64,000 nt of DNA from Mogibacterium sp. (GTDB lineage: Bacteria; Bacillota; Clostridia; Peptostreptococcales; Anaerovoracaceae): NCBI GenBank assembly GCA_017434025.1, contig JAFRGC010000016.1, positions 1 through 64,000 on the forward strand, read 5' to 3'. A model generated the notes under the pieces. The model was not told the origin of the DNA. It made no database searches and saw only the letters and a list, made by a program, of their open reading frames with translations. How positions within the stretch are numbered: the first letter of the stretch is position 1; each line of letters begins with the position of its first letter. Of the stretch, positions 40,768 to 49,424 are shown piece after piece. Made by a program: the position numbers and the translations under genes.

Positions 40768-42231
40768 ATGAACAAACTCCTTGGAAAACGAAGGATCATG
40801 ATTATAGCTGCTGCGATCATAGTTCTGTTGGCGGCTGGTTTCATATACATAAGAAATGCGCATATGCAGCTTCTCGATCACACAGAATTTGAAGCATTTG
40901 CCTCCGGGATCGATGAGATCACTGCGGCAGGCGGCTTTGAAGATCAGGCAGCTCTTCGTGATTACATCACGGGATGGGCTGACGATCACAGCATAGAATA
41001 CAAGAAGGACAAGTCCGGCAACATCGTTTTCAATACGCCTGCAGTAGACCGCAAGAAGAACGTGTCCCCTTCTGTCGTTTGTGTAAGTTACAACTATGAG
41101 ACCGCTGCTGATAATGCGAAACTGCTGGCGTCAGCTGCAATGATCGCTGCTGCCGATCTGAAATCCGGCCGTAAGACCGTTATTTTCTGCAATGATGTCC
41201 GTGGTGAAGGCAAAGGCTACAGGTCTGTGAGCAAAAAGCTCCTGTCCGGCAAGCCAAAAGTGATCTATATGGATTACGGCGCTTCTTCCTACCTGTCCCG
41301 GTCTTCTTTCAACAGAGTTCTGTCAGAGATCACGGTTCCTGCAGAAACATCTGAAGTAACAGGTGACGCGGCAGTCAGGATCCATATTGCCGGAATAAGA
41401 CCCGGGGAGATCAACACCAGTATCTCCAGACAGCCTGATCCCGTGAATGCGTTCAGCGTTCTCCTGTCAAGGCTCAAGGCCAAATCTGTGGTGTTCCAGC
41501 TTTCCGATCTGAGCGTAACTTCAGACGGCAATATGTATCCGACAGGACTGGACGCAACGATCATCATCAATTCATACTCCGTATCCTCTTTTACAAAGTA
41601 TATCGACAAGAGAATCAAAGCATGGGAAAGATCCTACAGCGCAGATCATCCTGATCTTATCTATTCTTATGAAGTGATCGATGATCCTGATCTCATTTCT
41701 GATTCTGCATATTCGGAAGAAACATCTGCCACGCTTGCAAATGTACTGTATACGATCCAGAACGGAGCATACAAATATGCATCCGGGGATGATATTCCAG
41801 AGAATCGCGAAGAAGGCGATCTGTGTGGTATCAACTGTTTATATGATGTGCAAGCCGGCGAAGATGCAGTCAGGATCGCGATTATGACGCAGGCTGTTAA
41901 TGAGAGTTATTCGGACAGGATCATTTCTGACAATACAGCTGCTGCAGAACTTTTTGGGTGCAGTATAAGCATAATTGATAGCATCGATCGTTTTAATAAT
42001 GAGAAGGATTCCCTTTCAAGGACGATCCACAAGACGCTTGAGAAAATCTCGGATTCCGGATCATCACTTAAGGACGAGACTGATAACTATTTCACTCCAA
42101 GCTCATATCTGCAGCGTAAGAACAGCAAGGCTGATATCGTGCATATAAGGCTCAATGACCGTTATGCAGCATCATTTACCAATATGATCCTGTACTATAT
42201 CGCCACAAAGGGCAATTTCCTTGCACTTTAA
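40768..42231 (+). CDS. membrane-anchored, probably inactive PepD-like (M20C) protein
   Basis: The 487-residue protein has an N-terminal membrane anchor (IMIIAAAIIVLLAAGFIYI) and an outside domain. Several blocks follow M20C aminoacylhistidine dipeptidases in order: a start like DYITGWADDHSIEYKKDKSGN, KPKVIYMDYG, RIHIAGIRPGEI, PVNAFSVLLSRL and LSDLSVTSDGN. However, the metal ligands are gone: the GHMD-type motif is replaced by SVVCVSYNYE, the EET pair by NDVRGEGKG, and GGHSG by IRPGEI. It is therefore likely a pseudo-peptidase with a binding or wall-related role. The similarity is by eye. The ATG at 40768 has only a weak ribosome site. Confidence 0.6.
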   Translation: MNKLLGKRRIMIIAAAIIVLLAAGFIYIRNAHMQLLDHTEFEAFASGIDEITAAGGFEDQAALRDYITGWADDHSIEYKKDKSGNIVFNTPAVDRKKNVSPSVVCVSYNYETAADNAKLLASAAMIAAADLKSGRKTVIFCNDVRGEGKGYRSVSKKLLSGKPKVIYMDYGASSYLSRSSFNRVLSEITVPAETSEVTGDAAVRIHIAGIRPGEINTSISRQPDPVNAFSVLLSRLKAKSVVFQLSDLSVTSDGNMYPTGLDATIIINSYSVSSFTKYIDKRIKAWERSYSADHPDLIYSYEVIDDPDLISDSAYSEETSATLANVLYTIQNGAYKYASGDDIPENREEGDLCGINCLYDVQAGEDAVRIAIMTQAVNESYSDRIISDNTAAAELFGCSISIIDSIDRFNNEKDSLSRTIHKTLEKISDSGSSLKDETDNYFTPSSYLQRKNSKADIVHIRLNDRYAASFTNMILYYIATKGNFLAL

Positions 42232-42252
42232 TGCCCTATCGCCTATATTCAA

Positions 42253-42281
42253 TGATTATGGGTACTATTTTGTGCTATAAT
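42253..42281 (+). promoter_or_regulatory. extended -10 promoter of the penicillin-binding protein gene
   Basis: TGCTATAAT (TATAAT at 42276-42281, preceded by TG) is a good extended -10 box. The -35 TGATTA (42253-42258) is weak. The start is 37 bases downstream. Confidence 0.6.
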
Positions 42282-42317
42282 TAATAAGATTGATTCCATT
42301 TTTTCAGGAGGCTATTC

Positions 42318-45300
42318 ATGAGATCTGACAGAGACAAAAGAACTGACAGCGAGCGCGAGATAGATGAGTTCCTGTCACAGTTCGAGACCCCTGTAGATGA
42401 ATTGTCGGCAGATATCAATTCATATCTGAGCGAGAAAGACACTACCAAGATGACTGTAGAGAAGACTTTCTACAAGCAGAAGCACGCACAGACAGAGCCG
42501 CTCTTTTCTGCTGTAGATGTTTTCGGATCTGCAGATGAAAATGCCGGCAAAGAAGCTCCTGCAGAGATCCCTGCAGAAACTTCCGCAAAGACAGTATCAG
42601 AAGAATCACCAGCTGTATCTGAAGATGTAACTTCTCCGGAACCGGAGCCGATTGCGGAACCGGATTCTGCTGTAGATCAGGCCAAGCCTGAACCGGTTCC
42701 TGAAGTAGCCGCTGCAGAGACTAAGAACAAGGTCAGTGATGAAAAGCCTGCTGCAAAGCCTGCTACAAAGAAAAGCACTGGCAAGAAGAAATCCGGTAAG
42801 AAGAAAAGCGGCAAGAAAAAGTCCGGGAAGAAGAAATCCAGCAAGAAAAAATCCGCAAGAAGGAAGAACAAAGGCATCTTATACTCTCTCTTCATGAAGC
42901 CGAATAAGTCTTTCGATGAATCCGCTCCTGTCTCGAGAACCAACAAGCCTGCGAAGATCAGCTTCCTTAAGATCTTCCGTGATCTCGTATGCATAGGAAT
43001 GATCGGTGCCCTCTGTGGTCTCATCTATGCTACTTCGTGCATCATGAGCGCACCTAAGATCAATCCTAAAGATATCTATTCTGTCATTGATACATCTTCT
43101 GTGATCTATGATGATCAGGGCAAGCAGATCGACAATGTCTTCTATACAGAGGACCGTAAGGTCGTCTACTATCAGGACATGCCGGAGGATCTGATCAATT
43201 CATTCATTGCAATCGAAGATAAAACGTTCTGGAAGCATCACGGCTTCAACTGGACTCGTATGTTCGGCGCCATCCTTTCCTCTATTACAGGTCATGGCAG
43301 GATCAGCGGAACGAGTACGATCACCCAGCAGCTTTCACGTAACGTCTACCTCGCAGATATCAAGAGTGTACGAAGTATCAAGCGAAAGATCCTGGAGATG
43401 TATTATGCTGCCCGGATCGAGAGTGATCTGAGCAAAGAAGAGATCATTGAGGCATATCTGAACACCATCTATCTGGGCCATGGATGCTATGGTGTCGGCG
43501 CAGCTGCAAAGACATACTTCTCCAAGAATGTCAGCGATCTCAGTCTGGTACAGTGCGCAGCTCTTGCTGCTTTGCCTCAGTCTCCTGACAGCTATGCTCT
43601 GCTCAAATTTGCAAGCGACATGGCTGAAGTGAGCGAAGACTCCAAGATCATTGCCAAAGAGCCTAATACTATAGTAACGAATGATATTGCCAAGGACCGT
43701 CGTGACCTCACGCTCTGGCTCATGCGCGATCAGGGATATATCACACAGGAACAGTATGATGAAAATGCCGGTAAGCCTCTGAATGATTTCATCAAGCCTA
43801 CCCTTGCTTCCAGCAGCAATAACTATATGTACTTCCATGAGTATCTTGTATCTACGATAATTGAAGATCTTATGGACCAGTACGGAATGGAGTACGCAGA
43901 TGCTGAGTGCATGGTCTACACCAAAGGCCTTCAGATCTACTCTACTCTGGACAGTCAGGCTCAGAATATCGTTGTCAAAGAGTTCAAGGACAGCGGTAAC
44001 TTCCCTAGCGTCTCAGCGATCTATAATACTGATGCTGACGGGAACATGCTGAACAATGACAAAGAGATCGCTTTATATAATTACAATCATTTCTTCAACG
44101 AGAACGGTGATTACACGCTTACTTCTGACGATGTAACGATCAATTCCGACGGTTCAGTAACGATCAAGAAAAACCGTTACCTGAACATTTATGAAACCCA
44201 GGTCAATGGAGCTGTAGATTACAGTCTGGAATTCAAGAACTACTACAGGGTCATCGATGACAAGCTCTACTCCATCCAGGGCGGCTACATCAACGTACCA
44301 TCGACCTACAAATCTCTGGATGCTGATGGCAACCTTGTCATCTCATCTGCGTATTTCACGGATCACGAAGGCGCGATGAGGAAGGAAGACGGTAAACTCA
44401 TCATAACCGATGACGCTTATTCACTTGCGTCACGCACCCTGCAGCCACAGGGCGCGATGGTCATCGTTGGAGTCGGCACAGGAGAAGTCAAAGCCATGGT
44501 CGGCGGCAGAACATTCAAAGGCCAGAAGCTTCTCAACCGTGCACTCAACGCCCGTCAGCCGGGATCTTCGATCAAACCTCTCGCGGTTTACGGTGCCGCT
44601 CTTCAGAAGAGTTACGAGCTGGCTGCAAAGAATCAGAAATGGAAGTTTATCGATTTCGATATCGATAAGCAAGGTACCAAGGGCTGGGGAGATTACGTAA
44701 CAGTCCACTCGTCAATCGAAGATGAGAAGACGCATATCGAGAATCGTGACTGGCCTGAGAACGTTACCAGGTCTTTCTCCGGCAAGAACACATTCAAGAC
44801 TGCTATTCAGAAATCCATCAACACATGCGCTGTCAAGCTCCAGCTGCAGGTCGGCAATGAGTTCTCAATGAACCAGCTGCACAAATTCGGTATCACAACT
44901 GCAATTGATGACGAGAGCCAGTACGCTAACGACATGAACCCTGCCGCACTTGCGCTGGGTGCTATGTGCCAGGGTGTTGAACCACTGGAGATGGCACTTG
45001 CTTACGCTTCGTTCCCAGGCAAAGGCATGCTCAATACTCCGGTTTGCTATACCAAGGTTCTTGACCGCAACGGTGATGTGCTGCTCGAAGGTAAATCCGA
45101 ACAGTCGGAAGCTATCAATGAAGGTGTTGCTTTCATTATGACAGATGTGCTTCAGTCCGTTGTCAAGGCTAACGGCTATGGTATTGACGGAGTGAAGACC
45201 GGCGGTAAGACCGGTACTACCAACGACCGTTATGATATCTGGTTTGATGGCTTCACACCGTCATACGCTGCTTCACTCTGGATCGGAACTGACCAGAATG

Positions 45301-45824
45301 TTGAGATGTCGGATCTCTCATACGTTGCAGCAAGACTCTGGGGCAAGATCATCAATCAGATCCCTAGAGCGCTGGAGGGACAGTACCCTGCTCAGCCATC
45401 GAACGTAATATCGAAAGGCGGCGAGTATTTTACTACAGGCACTGAGACCGGACTTACCTCATGGAGCAAGGAAGACGAAGAGAAGAAGCGCAGAGCTGAA
45501 GCCAAGAAGAAGTGGGAAGCAGAACGTGCAAATCACAGAATCTGGATCGAAGAGAAAGGACACTTTGAACAGAAAACTGAGACAGTAACTATCGTAGACG
45601 TTCCTGCATATGATGAGGAAATCACTGAAATGGTGGAAGTCGGCAAAGATGAAGAAGGTAATCCGATCTTTGAACCTCAGCAGAGGACGGTCCATCATGA
45701 TGCTCAGACTCATACCGAGACTCACAATGTAGGGGATCCTTTCTGGGTCGTCGATGAGAAAGGTCACTGGGAATACGAGAAAGGCTGGCGTGACGGAGAC
45801 TTCAAGTACAAGAAGGGTGACTGA
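42318..45824 (+). CDS. class A penicillin-binding protein (PBP1A family)
   Basis: The 1168-residue bifunctional murein synthase is much longer than the usual 650-900. It has an acidic cytosolic N terminus (1-145) and a Lys-rich repeat (151-180), with one membrane helix at about 218-240. The GT51 glycosyltransferase has catalytic Glu300 (AIEDKTFW) and ITQQLSRNVYL. The transpeptidase has the active Ser750 in PGSSIKP, SINT and KTGT at 964-967. After the transpeptidase is a highly charged C-terminal tail with two related EKGHFE/EKGHWE segments. The gene stands alone between a promoter and a terminator. AGGAGG precedes the ATG. Confidence 0.94.
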   Translation: MRSDRDKRTDSEREIDEFLSQFETPVDELSADINSYLSEKDTTKMTVEKTFYKQKHAQTEPLFSAVDVFGSADENAGKEAPAEIPAETSAKTVSEESPAVSEDVTSPEPEPIAEPDSAVDQAKPEPVPEVAAAETKNKVSDEKPAAKPATKKSTGKKKSGKKKSGKKKSGKKKSSKKKSARRKNKGILYSLFMKPNKSFDESAPVSRTNKPAKISFLKIFRDLVCIGMIGALCGLIYATSCIMSAPKINPKDIYSVIDTSSVIYDDQGKQIDNVFYTEDRKVVYYQDMPEDLINSFIAIEDKTFWKHHGFNWTRMFGAILSSITGHGRISGTSTITQQLSRNVYLADIKSVRSIKRKILEMYYAARIESDLSKEEIIEAYLNTIYLGHGCYGVGAAAKTYFSKNVSDLSLVQCAALAALPQSPDSYALLKFASDMAEVSEDSKIIAKEPNTIVTNDIAKDRRDLTLWLMRDQGYITQEQYDENAGKPLNDFIKPTLASSSNNYMYFHEYLVSTIIEDLMDQYGMEYADAECMVYTKGLQIYSTLDSQAQNIVVKEFKDSGNFPSVSAIYNTDADGNMLNNDKEIALYNYNHFFNENGDYTLTSDDVTINSDGSVTIKKNRYLNIYETQVNGAVDYSLEFKNYYRVIDDKLYSIQGGYINVPSTYKSLDADGNLVISSAYFTDHEGAMRKEDGKLIITDDAYSLASRTLQPQGAMVIVGVGTGEVKAMVGGRTFKGQKLLNRALNARQPGSSIKPLAVYGAALQKSYELAAKNQKWKFIDFDIDKQGTKGWGDYVTVHSSIEDEKTHIENRDWPENVTRSFSGKNTFKTAIQKSINTCAVKLQLQVGNEFSMNQLHKFGITTAIDDESQYANDMNPAALALGAMCQGVEPLEMALAYASFPGKGMLNTPVCYTKVLDRNGDVLLEGKSEQSEAINEGVAFIMTDVLQSVVKANGYGIDGVKTGGKTGTTNDRYDIWFDGFTPSYAASLWIGTDQNVEMSDLSYVAARLWGKIINQIPRALEGQYPAQPSNVISKGGEYFTTGTETGLTSWSKEDEEKKRRAEAKKKWEAERANHRIWIEEKGHFEQKTETVTIVDVPAYDEEITEMVEVGKDEEGNPIFEPQQRTVHHDAQTHTETHNVGDPFWVVDEKGHWEYEKGWRDGDFKYKKGD
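42768..42857 (+). repeat. in-gene tandem repeat, six 15-bp units coding KKKSG-type pentapeptides
   Basis: Six consecutive 15-base units starting AAGAA(A/G) code for KKSTG KKKSG KKKSG KKKSG KKKSS KKKSA in the PBP N-terminal cytoplasmic tail. The nucleotide units differ at third positions, so the repeat is old or selected at protein level. Confidence 0.85.
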
Positions 45825-45848
45825 TCTGACACAGTCAATATATTAAGA

Positions 45849-45889
45849 AAAGGCGATGGTTTCACACCCATCGCCTTTGTTTATTTTTT
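45849..45889 (+). terminator. rho-independent terminator of the penicillin-binding protein gene
   Basis: The stem AAAGGCGATGG/CCATCGCCTTT with an 8-base loop is followed by GTTTATTTTTTG on the plus strand. Confidence 0.9.
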
Positions 45890-45977
45890 GATTATGTTTT
45901 CAAAGCCTCAACCCTATGGAAAGACTGGAATGTGATGATTGTGTGAAAGAAGTGTTCATTTATGCATCACAAAGAAG

Positions 45978-46006
45978 TTGACTTGTCAAAATGCCAAACG
46001 TATAAT
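45978..46006 (+). promoter_or_regulatory. consensus sigma-A promoter of the NSS transporter gene
   Basis: TTGACT (45978-45983), a 17-base spacer and TATAAT (46001-46006) are followed 49 bases later by the ATG with AAGGAGG. Confidence 0.85.
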
Positions 46007-46054
46007 AATTGGGTAATCAAATGCTTTGCGCCATTTTTTAAGGAGGTAATTATT

Positions 46055-47425
46055 ATGGAACAAAGTAGCAAAGGCAAATTCGATTCCAATTTCGGATTCC
46101 TTATGGCTTCACTTGGATCCGCAGTAGGTCTTGGTAACCTCTGGTCCTTCCCTTACAAGATGGGTCTTGGCGGAGGATTTGCATTCCTTCTCCTCTACGT
46201 ACTCCTTCTTGTAATCGTTGGTTATCCTCTGGTGCTCTCAGAGATCGCCATCGGACGTAAATCACAGAAGGCAGCTATCGAAGCTTACTATGAGATCCAC
46301 CCTGCGTTCAAGTTCAACGGTGTACTTCAGACTGCAGTTCCGTTCTTCCTGATCGCATTCTACTGCACATTCGGCGGATACATCATGAAGTATCTCGTAT
46401 ACTCCATCATGGCATTCGGCGGCAAGGAGATCGATCCGGGTGCATTCTTCGAAGAATCCCTGCTCAGCAACGGCGGCTCTGCTATGATCTGGATGATCAT
46501 CTTCCTGGCTCTGACAGTTGTCATCGTTCTTGGCGGTGTATCAGGCGGTATCGAGAAGTTCTGCAAGATAGCAATGCCTGCACTCTTCGTAATGCTGGTT
46601 GTTATCGTAATCAGATCCTGCACACTGCCTGGATCAGGCGAAGGTCTCTCCTTCCTGTTCAAGCCACATGCTAATGAAGCAGGTTTCTTTGAGACTATCA
46701 AGCTTGCCGGCGGCCAGATGTTCTTCTCGCTGTCACTTGCTTCCGGATGTCTGATCGCTTATGGTTCATATCTTGATAAGAAAGAGAACCTTGAGAGAGA
46801 CGCTGTATTCATCACAGTTGGTGATACATGTGCTGCTATCCTTGCTGGTATGGCTATCATGCCTGCCTGCACAGCTTACGGAATTGAGCCTGGTGCTGGT
46901 CCTGGACTTCTGTTCATCTCGATGCAGACAGTATTCAACAACCTCGCAGGCGGCAAATTCTTCGGATTCCTCTTCTGGCTGCTGGTATTCTTCGCAGCTC
47001 TGTCATCATCCATCGGTCTGATGGAAGGCGGAATCTCTGCTATTCTCGACAGCAGGATCAAGGCTGGTAAGTCAGTTAACAGATTCGCTGTAACACTGAT
47101 CATGGGCGTTTGGGCACTCGCAGGCAACACCCTGACAACTCTCGACTGCCTTGGTGCAGCTCCGACAGTTGCTTGGTTCCACCTGCTCGGACAGCCTGAC
47201 GTACTGGATGTATGGGATGCTGTAGCTGAAGGTATCCTGATGCCGTTAACCGGTCTGATCATGGCTATCCTGATCGGCTGGGTAGTTCCTCACTACATCG
47301 ATGATGAAGTCGAGAAGGGTTCCAACTTCAAGTCAAGAGGCTTCTTCGATTTCTGCATCAAGTGGCTCGGACCTATCTTCATGGCTCTTATCGTATATGG
47401 TCAGGTAACATCATTCTGGGGCTAA
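46055..47425 (+). CDS. sodium-dependent amino-acid transporter (NSS family)
   Basis: The 456-residue protein has about 11 membrane helices, as in MhsT-type bacterial transporters. It has the unwound helix-1 sodium-site motif GSAVGLGNLWSFPYKMG and a helix-6 region with FFSLSLASGCLIAYGSY. It uses the sodium gradient to import an amino acid. The substrate is probably aromatic or branched-chain by analogy, but this cannot be fixed. The start at 46055 is used because AAGGAGG precedes it and homology begins there; an upstream ATG overlaps the promoter. Confidence 0.92.
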   Translation: MEQSSKGKFDSNFGFLMASLGSAVGLGNLWSFPYKMGLGGGFAFLLLYVLLLVIVGYPLVLSEIAIGRKSQKAAIEAYYEIHPAFKFNGVLQTAVPFFLIAFYCTFGGYIMKYLVYSIMAFGGKEIDPGAFFEESLLSNGGSAMIWMIIFLALTVVIVLGGVSGGIEKFCKIAMPALFVMLVVIVIRSCTLPGSGEGLSFLFKPHANEAGFFETIKLAGGQMFFSLSLASGCLIAYGSYLDKKENLERDAVFITVGDTCAAILAGMAIMPACTAYGIEPGAGPGLLFISMQTVFNNLAGGKFFGFLFWLLVFFAALSSSIGLMEGGISAILDSRIKAGKSVNRFAVTLIMGVWALAGNTLTTLDCLGAAPTVAWFHLLGQPDVLDVWDAVAEGILMPLTGLIMAILIGWVVPHYIDDEVEKGSNFKSRGFFDFCIKWLGPIFMALIVYGQVTSFWG

Positions 47426-47480
47426 TCCCCACAACAGAAAATGGTTCATTGAATCATAAATTAGCGCAAAGTAAGTATAG

Positions 47481-47510
47481 AAAGACCCGGCTCAATGAGC
47501 CGGGTCTTTA
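47481..47510. terminator. bidirectional terminator between convergent genes
   Basis: The near-perfect palindrome AAAGACCCGGCTC/GAGCCGGGTCTTT with a 4-base loop has A-rich and T-rich ends. It serves both the NSS gene (plus) and the GGGtGRT operon (minus). Confidence 0.88.
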
Positions 47511-47551
47511 ACTTGCAGATTTACTTGCCGATCTTCGAGAACTTCCGGTGA

Positions 47552-48571
47552 TCAGAACTTTCCTGCGTTAGCTGCCTCTTCGATCGAAACTGCGACAGAT
47601 ACTGTCATTCCGACCATCGGGTTGTTGCCTGCGCCGATGAGTCCCATCATCTCTACGTGGGCCGGTACAGATGAGGATCCTGCAAACTGAGCGTCAGAGT
47701 GCATACGTCCCATTGTATCTGTCATACCGTATGATGCAGGACCTGCAGCCATGTTGTCCGGATGGAGTGTACGGCCTGTACCACCGCCGGAAGCAACGGA
47801 GAAGTACTTCTTGCCTGCCTCATTGCGCTCTTTCTTATAAGTACCCGCTACCGGATGCTGGAATCTGGTCGGGTTCGTTGAGTTACCTGTGATCGAAACG
47901 TCAACGTTCTCGTGCCACATAACTGCAACGCCTTCCTGAACATCATTGGATCCATAGCAGTTTACCTTAGCTCTCGGGCTGTCAGGGTCCTTGGAATAGC
48001 ACTTGCGGAATACTTCTTTGAGTTCGCCGGTGAAGTAGTCATACTCTGTCTCGACATATGTGAAGCCGTTGATCCTGGAGATGATCTGTGCAGCGTCCTT
48101 GCCGAGTCCGTTAAGGATGACTCTCAGAGGTTTCTGACGTACTTTGTTAGCCTTCTCAGCGATACCGATAGCACCCTCAGCTGCAGCGAATGACTCGTGG
48201 CCTGCGAGGAACGCGAAGCACTCTGTGTCCTCCTCGAGCAGCATCTTGCCGAGGTTGCCGTGTCCGAGTCCTACCTTACGGCGGTCAGCTACAGAGCCAG
48301 GAATGCAGAAAGCCTGAAGGCCTTCACCGATAGCAGCAGCTGCGTCAGCAGCCTTGCGGCATCCCTTCTTGATAGCGATAGCAGCACCTACTGTATAAGC
48401 CCATTTTGCATTCTCGAAGCAGATCGGCTGGATATTCTCTACTGCGTGATATACATCGAGTCCTGCATCCTTAGTGATCTTTTCTGCTTCTTCAATCGAT
48501 CCGATTCCGTATTCTGCCAGTTTGGAAAGGATCTGTTTCTCTCTTCTTTCGTATGATTCAAATGTGATCAT
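47552..48571 (-). CDS. GGGtGRT protein
   Basis: The 339-residue protein carries the signature SGGGTGRTLHPDNMAAGPASYGM near the C terminus (written in part as GGGTGRT, residues about 255-261). That signature names this uncharacterised bacterial family. It also has LGHGNLGKMLL and AFLAGHESFAAAEGAIGIAEKAN, rich in Gly and His and suggestive of cofactor binding. No catalytic chemistry is known to me. It lies 18 bases behind a NifU-like scaffold gene and the two are normally paired, so a role in Fe-S or sulfur handling is likely but inferred. Confidence 0.85.
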   Translation of the reverse strand: MITFESYERREKQILSKLAEYGIGSIEEAEKITKDAGLDVYHAVENIQPICFENAKWAYTVGAAIAIKKGCRKAADAAAAIGEGLQAFCIPGSVADRRKVGLGHGNLGKMLLEEDTECFAFLAGHESFAAAEGAIGIAEKANKVRQKPLRVILNGLGKDAAQIISRINGFTYVETEYDYFTGELKEVFRKCYSKDPDSPRAKVNCYGSNDVQEGVAVMWHENVDVSITGNSTNPTRFQHPVAGTYKKERNEAGKKYFSVASGGGTGRTLHPDNMAAGPASYGMTDTMGRMHSDAQFAGSSSVPAHVEMMGLIGAGNNPMVGMTVSVAVSIEEAANAGKF

Positions 48572-48589
48572 GATTCTTCCCTCCCTGTA

Positions 48590-49282
48590 TTATTCTTTGC
48601 GCGGATCAATGAACTTGACTGCATCCTTAACGCGGCCGTACTGACCGGAGGCCTTCTCTACTGCCGTGGCAGGATCATCGCCCTTCTTAATGAAATCCAT
48701 CATTCTGCCGAAGTTGAGATACTTATAGCCGATGATCTCATCATCTTCATCAAGAGCAAGCTGAGTGATATATCCCTCTGTAAGCTCCAGATAGCGTGGT
48801 CCCTTTTCCAGTGTTCCGTATGTAGTACCGATCATCGATCTGGTACCCTTGCCAAGATCTTCAAGGCCTGCACCGATCTGAAGTCCGCCTTCTGAGAAAG
48901 CACTCTGAGAACGTCCGTAAACGATCTGCAGGAAGATCTCTCTCATAGCAGTGTTGATAGCATCACATACGAGGTCAGTGTTGAGTGCCTCCAGGATGGT
49001 CAGTCCCGGCAGGATCTCGGCTGCCATAGCAGCGGAATGAGTCATTCCGGAGCATCCGAGTGTCTCTACAAGGGCCTCCTGGATGATGCCGTCCTTGACA
49101 TTGAGTGAGAGTTTGCATGCACCCTGCTGAGGTGCGCACCAGCCAACGCCGTGTGTGTAACCGGAAATATCAGTTACTTCCTTGGCCTTGACCCACTTAG
49201 CCTCTTCCGGGATCGGAGCTGCTCCGTGGTGTACGCCCTGATGTACAGGACACATCATCTCAACCTCTTTTGAATAAATCAT
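48590..49282 (-). CDS. NifU-like iron-sulfur scaffold-family protein
   Basis: The 230-residue protein shows the NifU/IscU N-domain pattern around GWCAPQQGACKLSLNVKDG and VETLGCSGMTHSAAMAAEIL. A third region, TDLVCDAINTAMREIF, could supply the third Cys. The N terminus adds MCPVHQG. Length exceeds IscU (about 130) because of a C-terminal domain ending in VEKASGQYGRVKDAVKF. GGAAGGAG precedes the ATG. It is the first gene of the GGGtGRT operon. Confidence 0.78.
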   Translation of the reverse strand: MIYSKEVEMMCPVHQGVHHGAAPIPEEAKWVKAKEVTDISGYTHGVGWCAPQQGACKLSLNVKDGIIQEALVETLGCSGMTHSAAMAAEILPGLTILEALNTDLVCDAINTAMREIFLQIVYGRSQSAFSEGGLQIGAGLEDLGKGTRSMIGTTYGTLEKGPRYLELTEGYITQLALDEDDEIIGYKYLNFGRMMDFIKKGDDPATAVEKASGQYGRVKDAVKFIDPRKE

Positions 49283-49320
49283 AACAGGTCTCCTTCCTCT
49301 GTTAAATTAGTTATATGCTG

Positions 49321-49345
49321 CCGGAACAATCTGAGATCGTTCCGG
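49321..49345 (-). other. intergenic hairpin
   Basis: The 11-bp stem CCGGAAC(A)ATC/GATCGTTCCGG with a 3-base loop lies in the leader of the NifU-like gene, 37 bases before its RBS region. It has no clear U-tract. It could end tldE transcription weakly or act in the leader. Confidence 0.5.
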
Positions 49346-49424
49346 AAAATGCCTATAGTTTATGATATTACATCTGAGAGATTATCGCCATACCTATTAT
49401 CCAATTAATACAACATAAATCATT

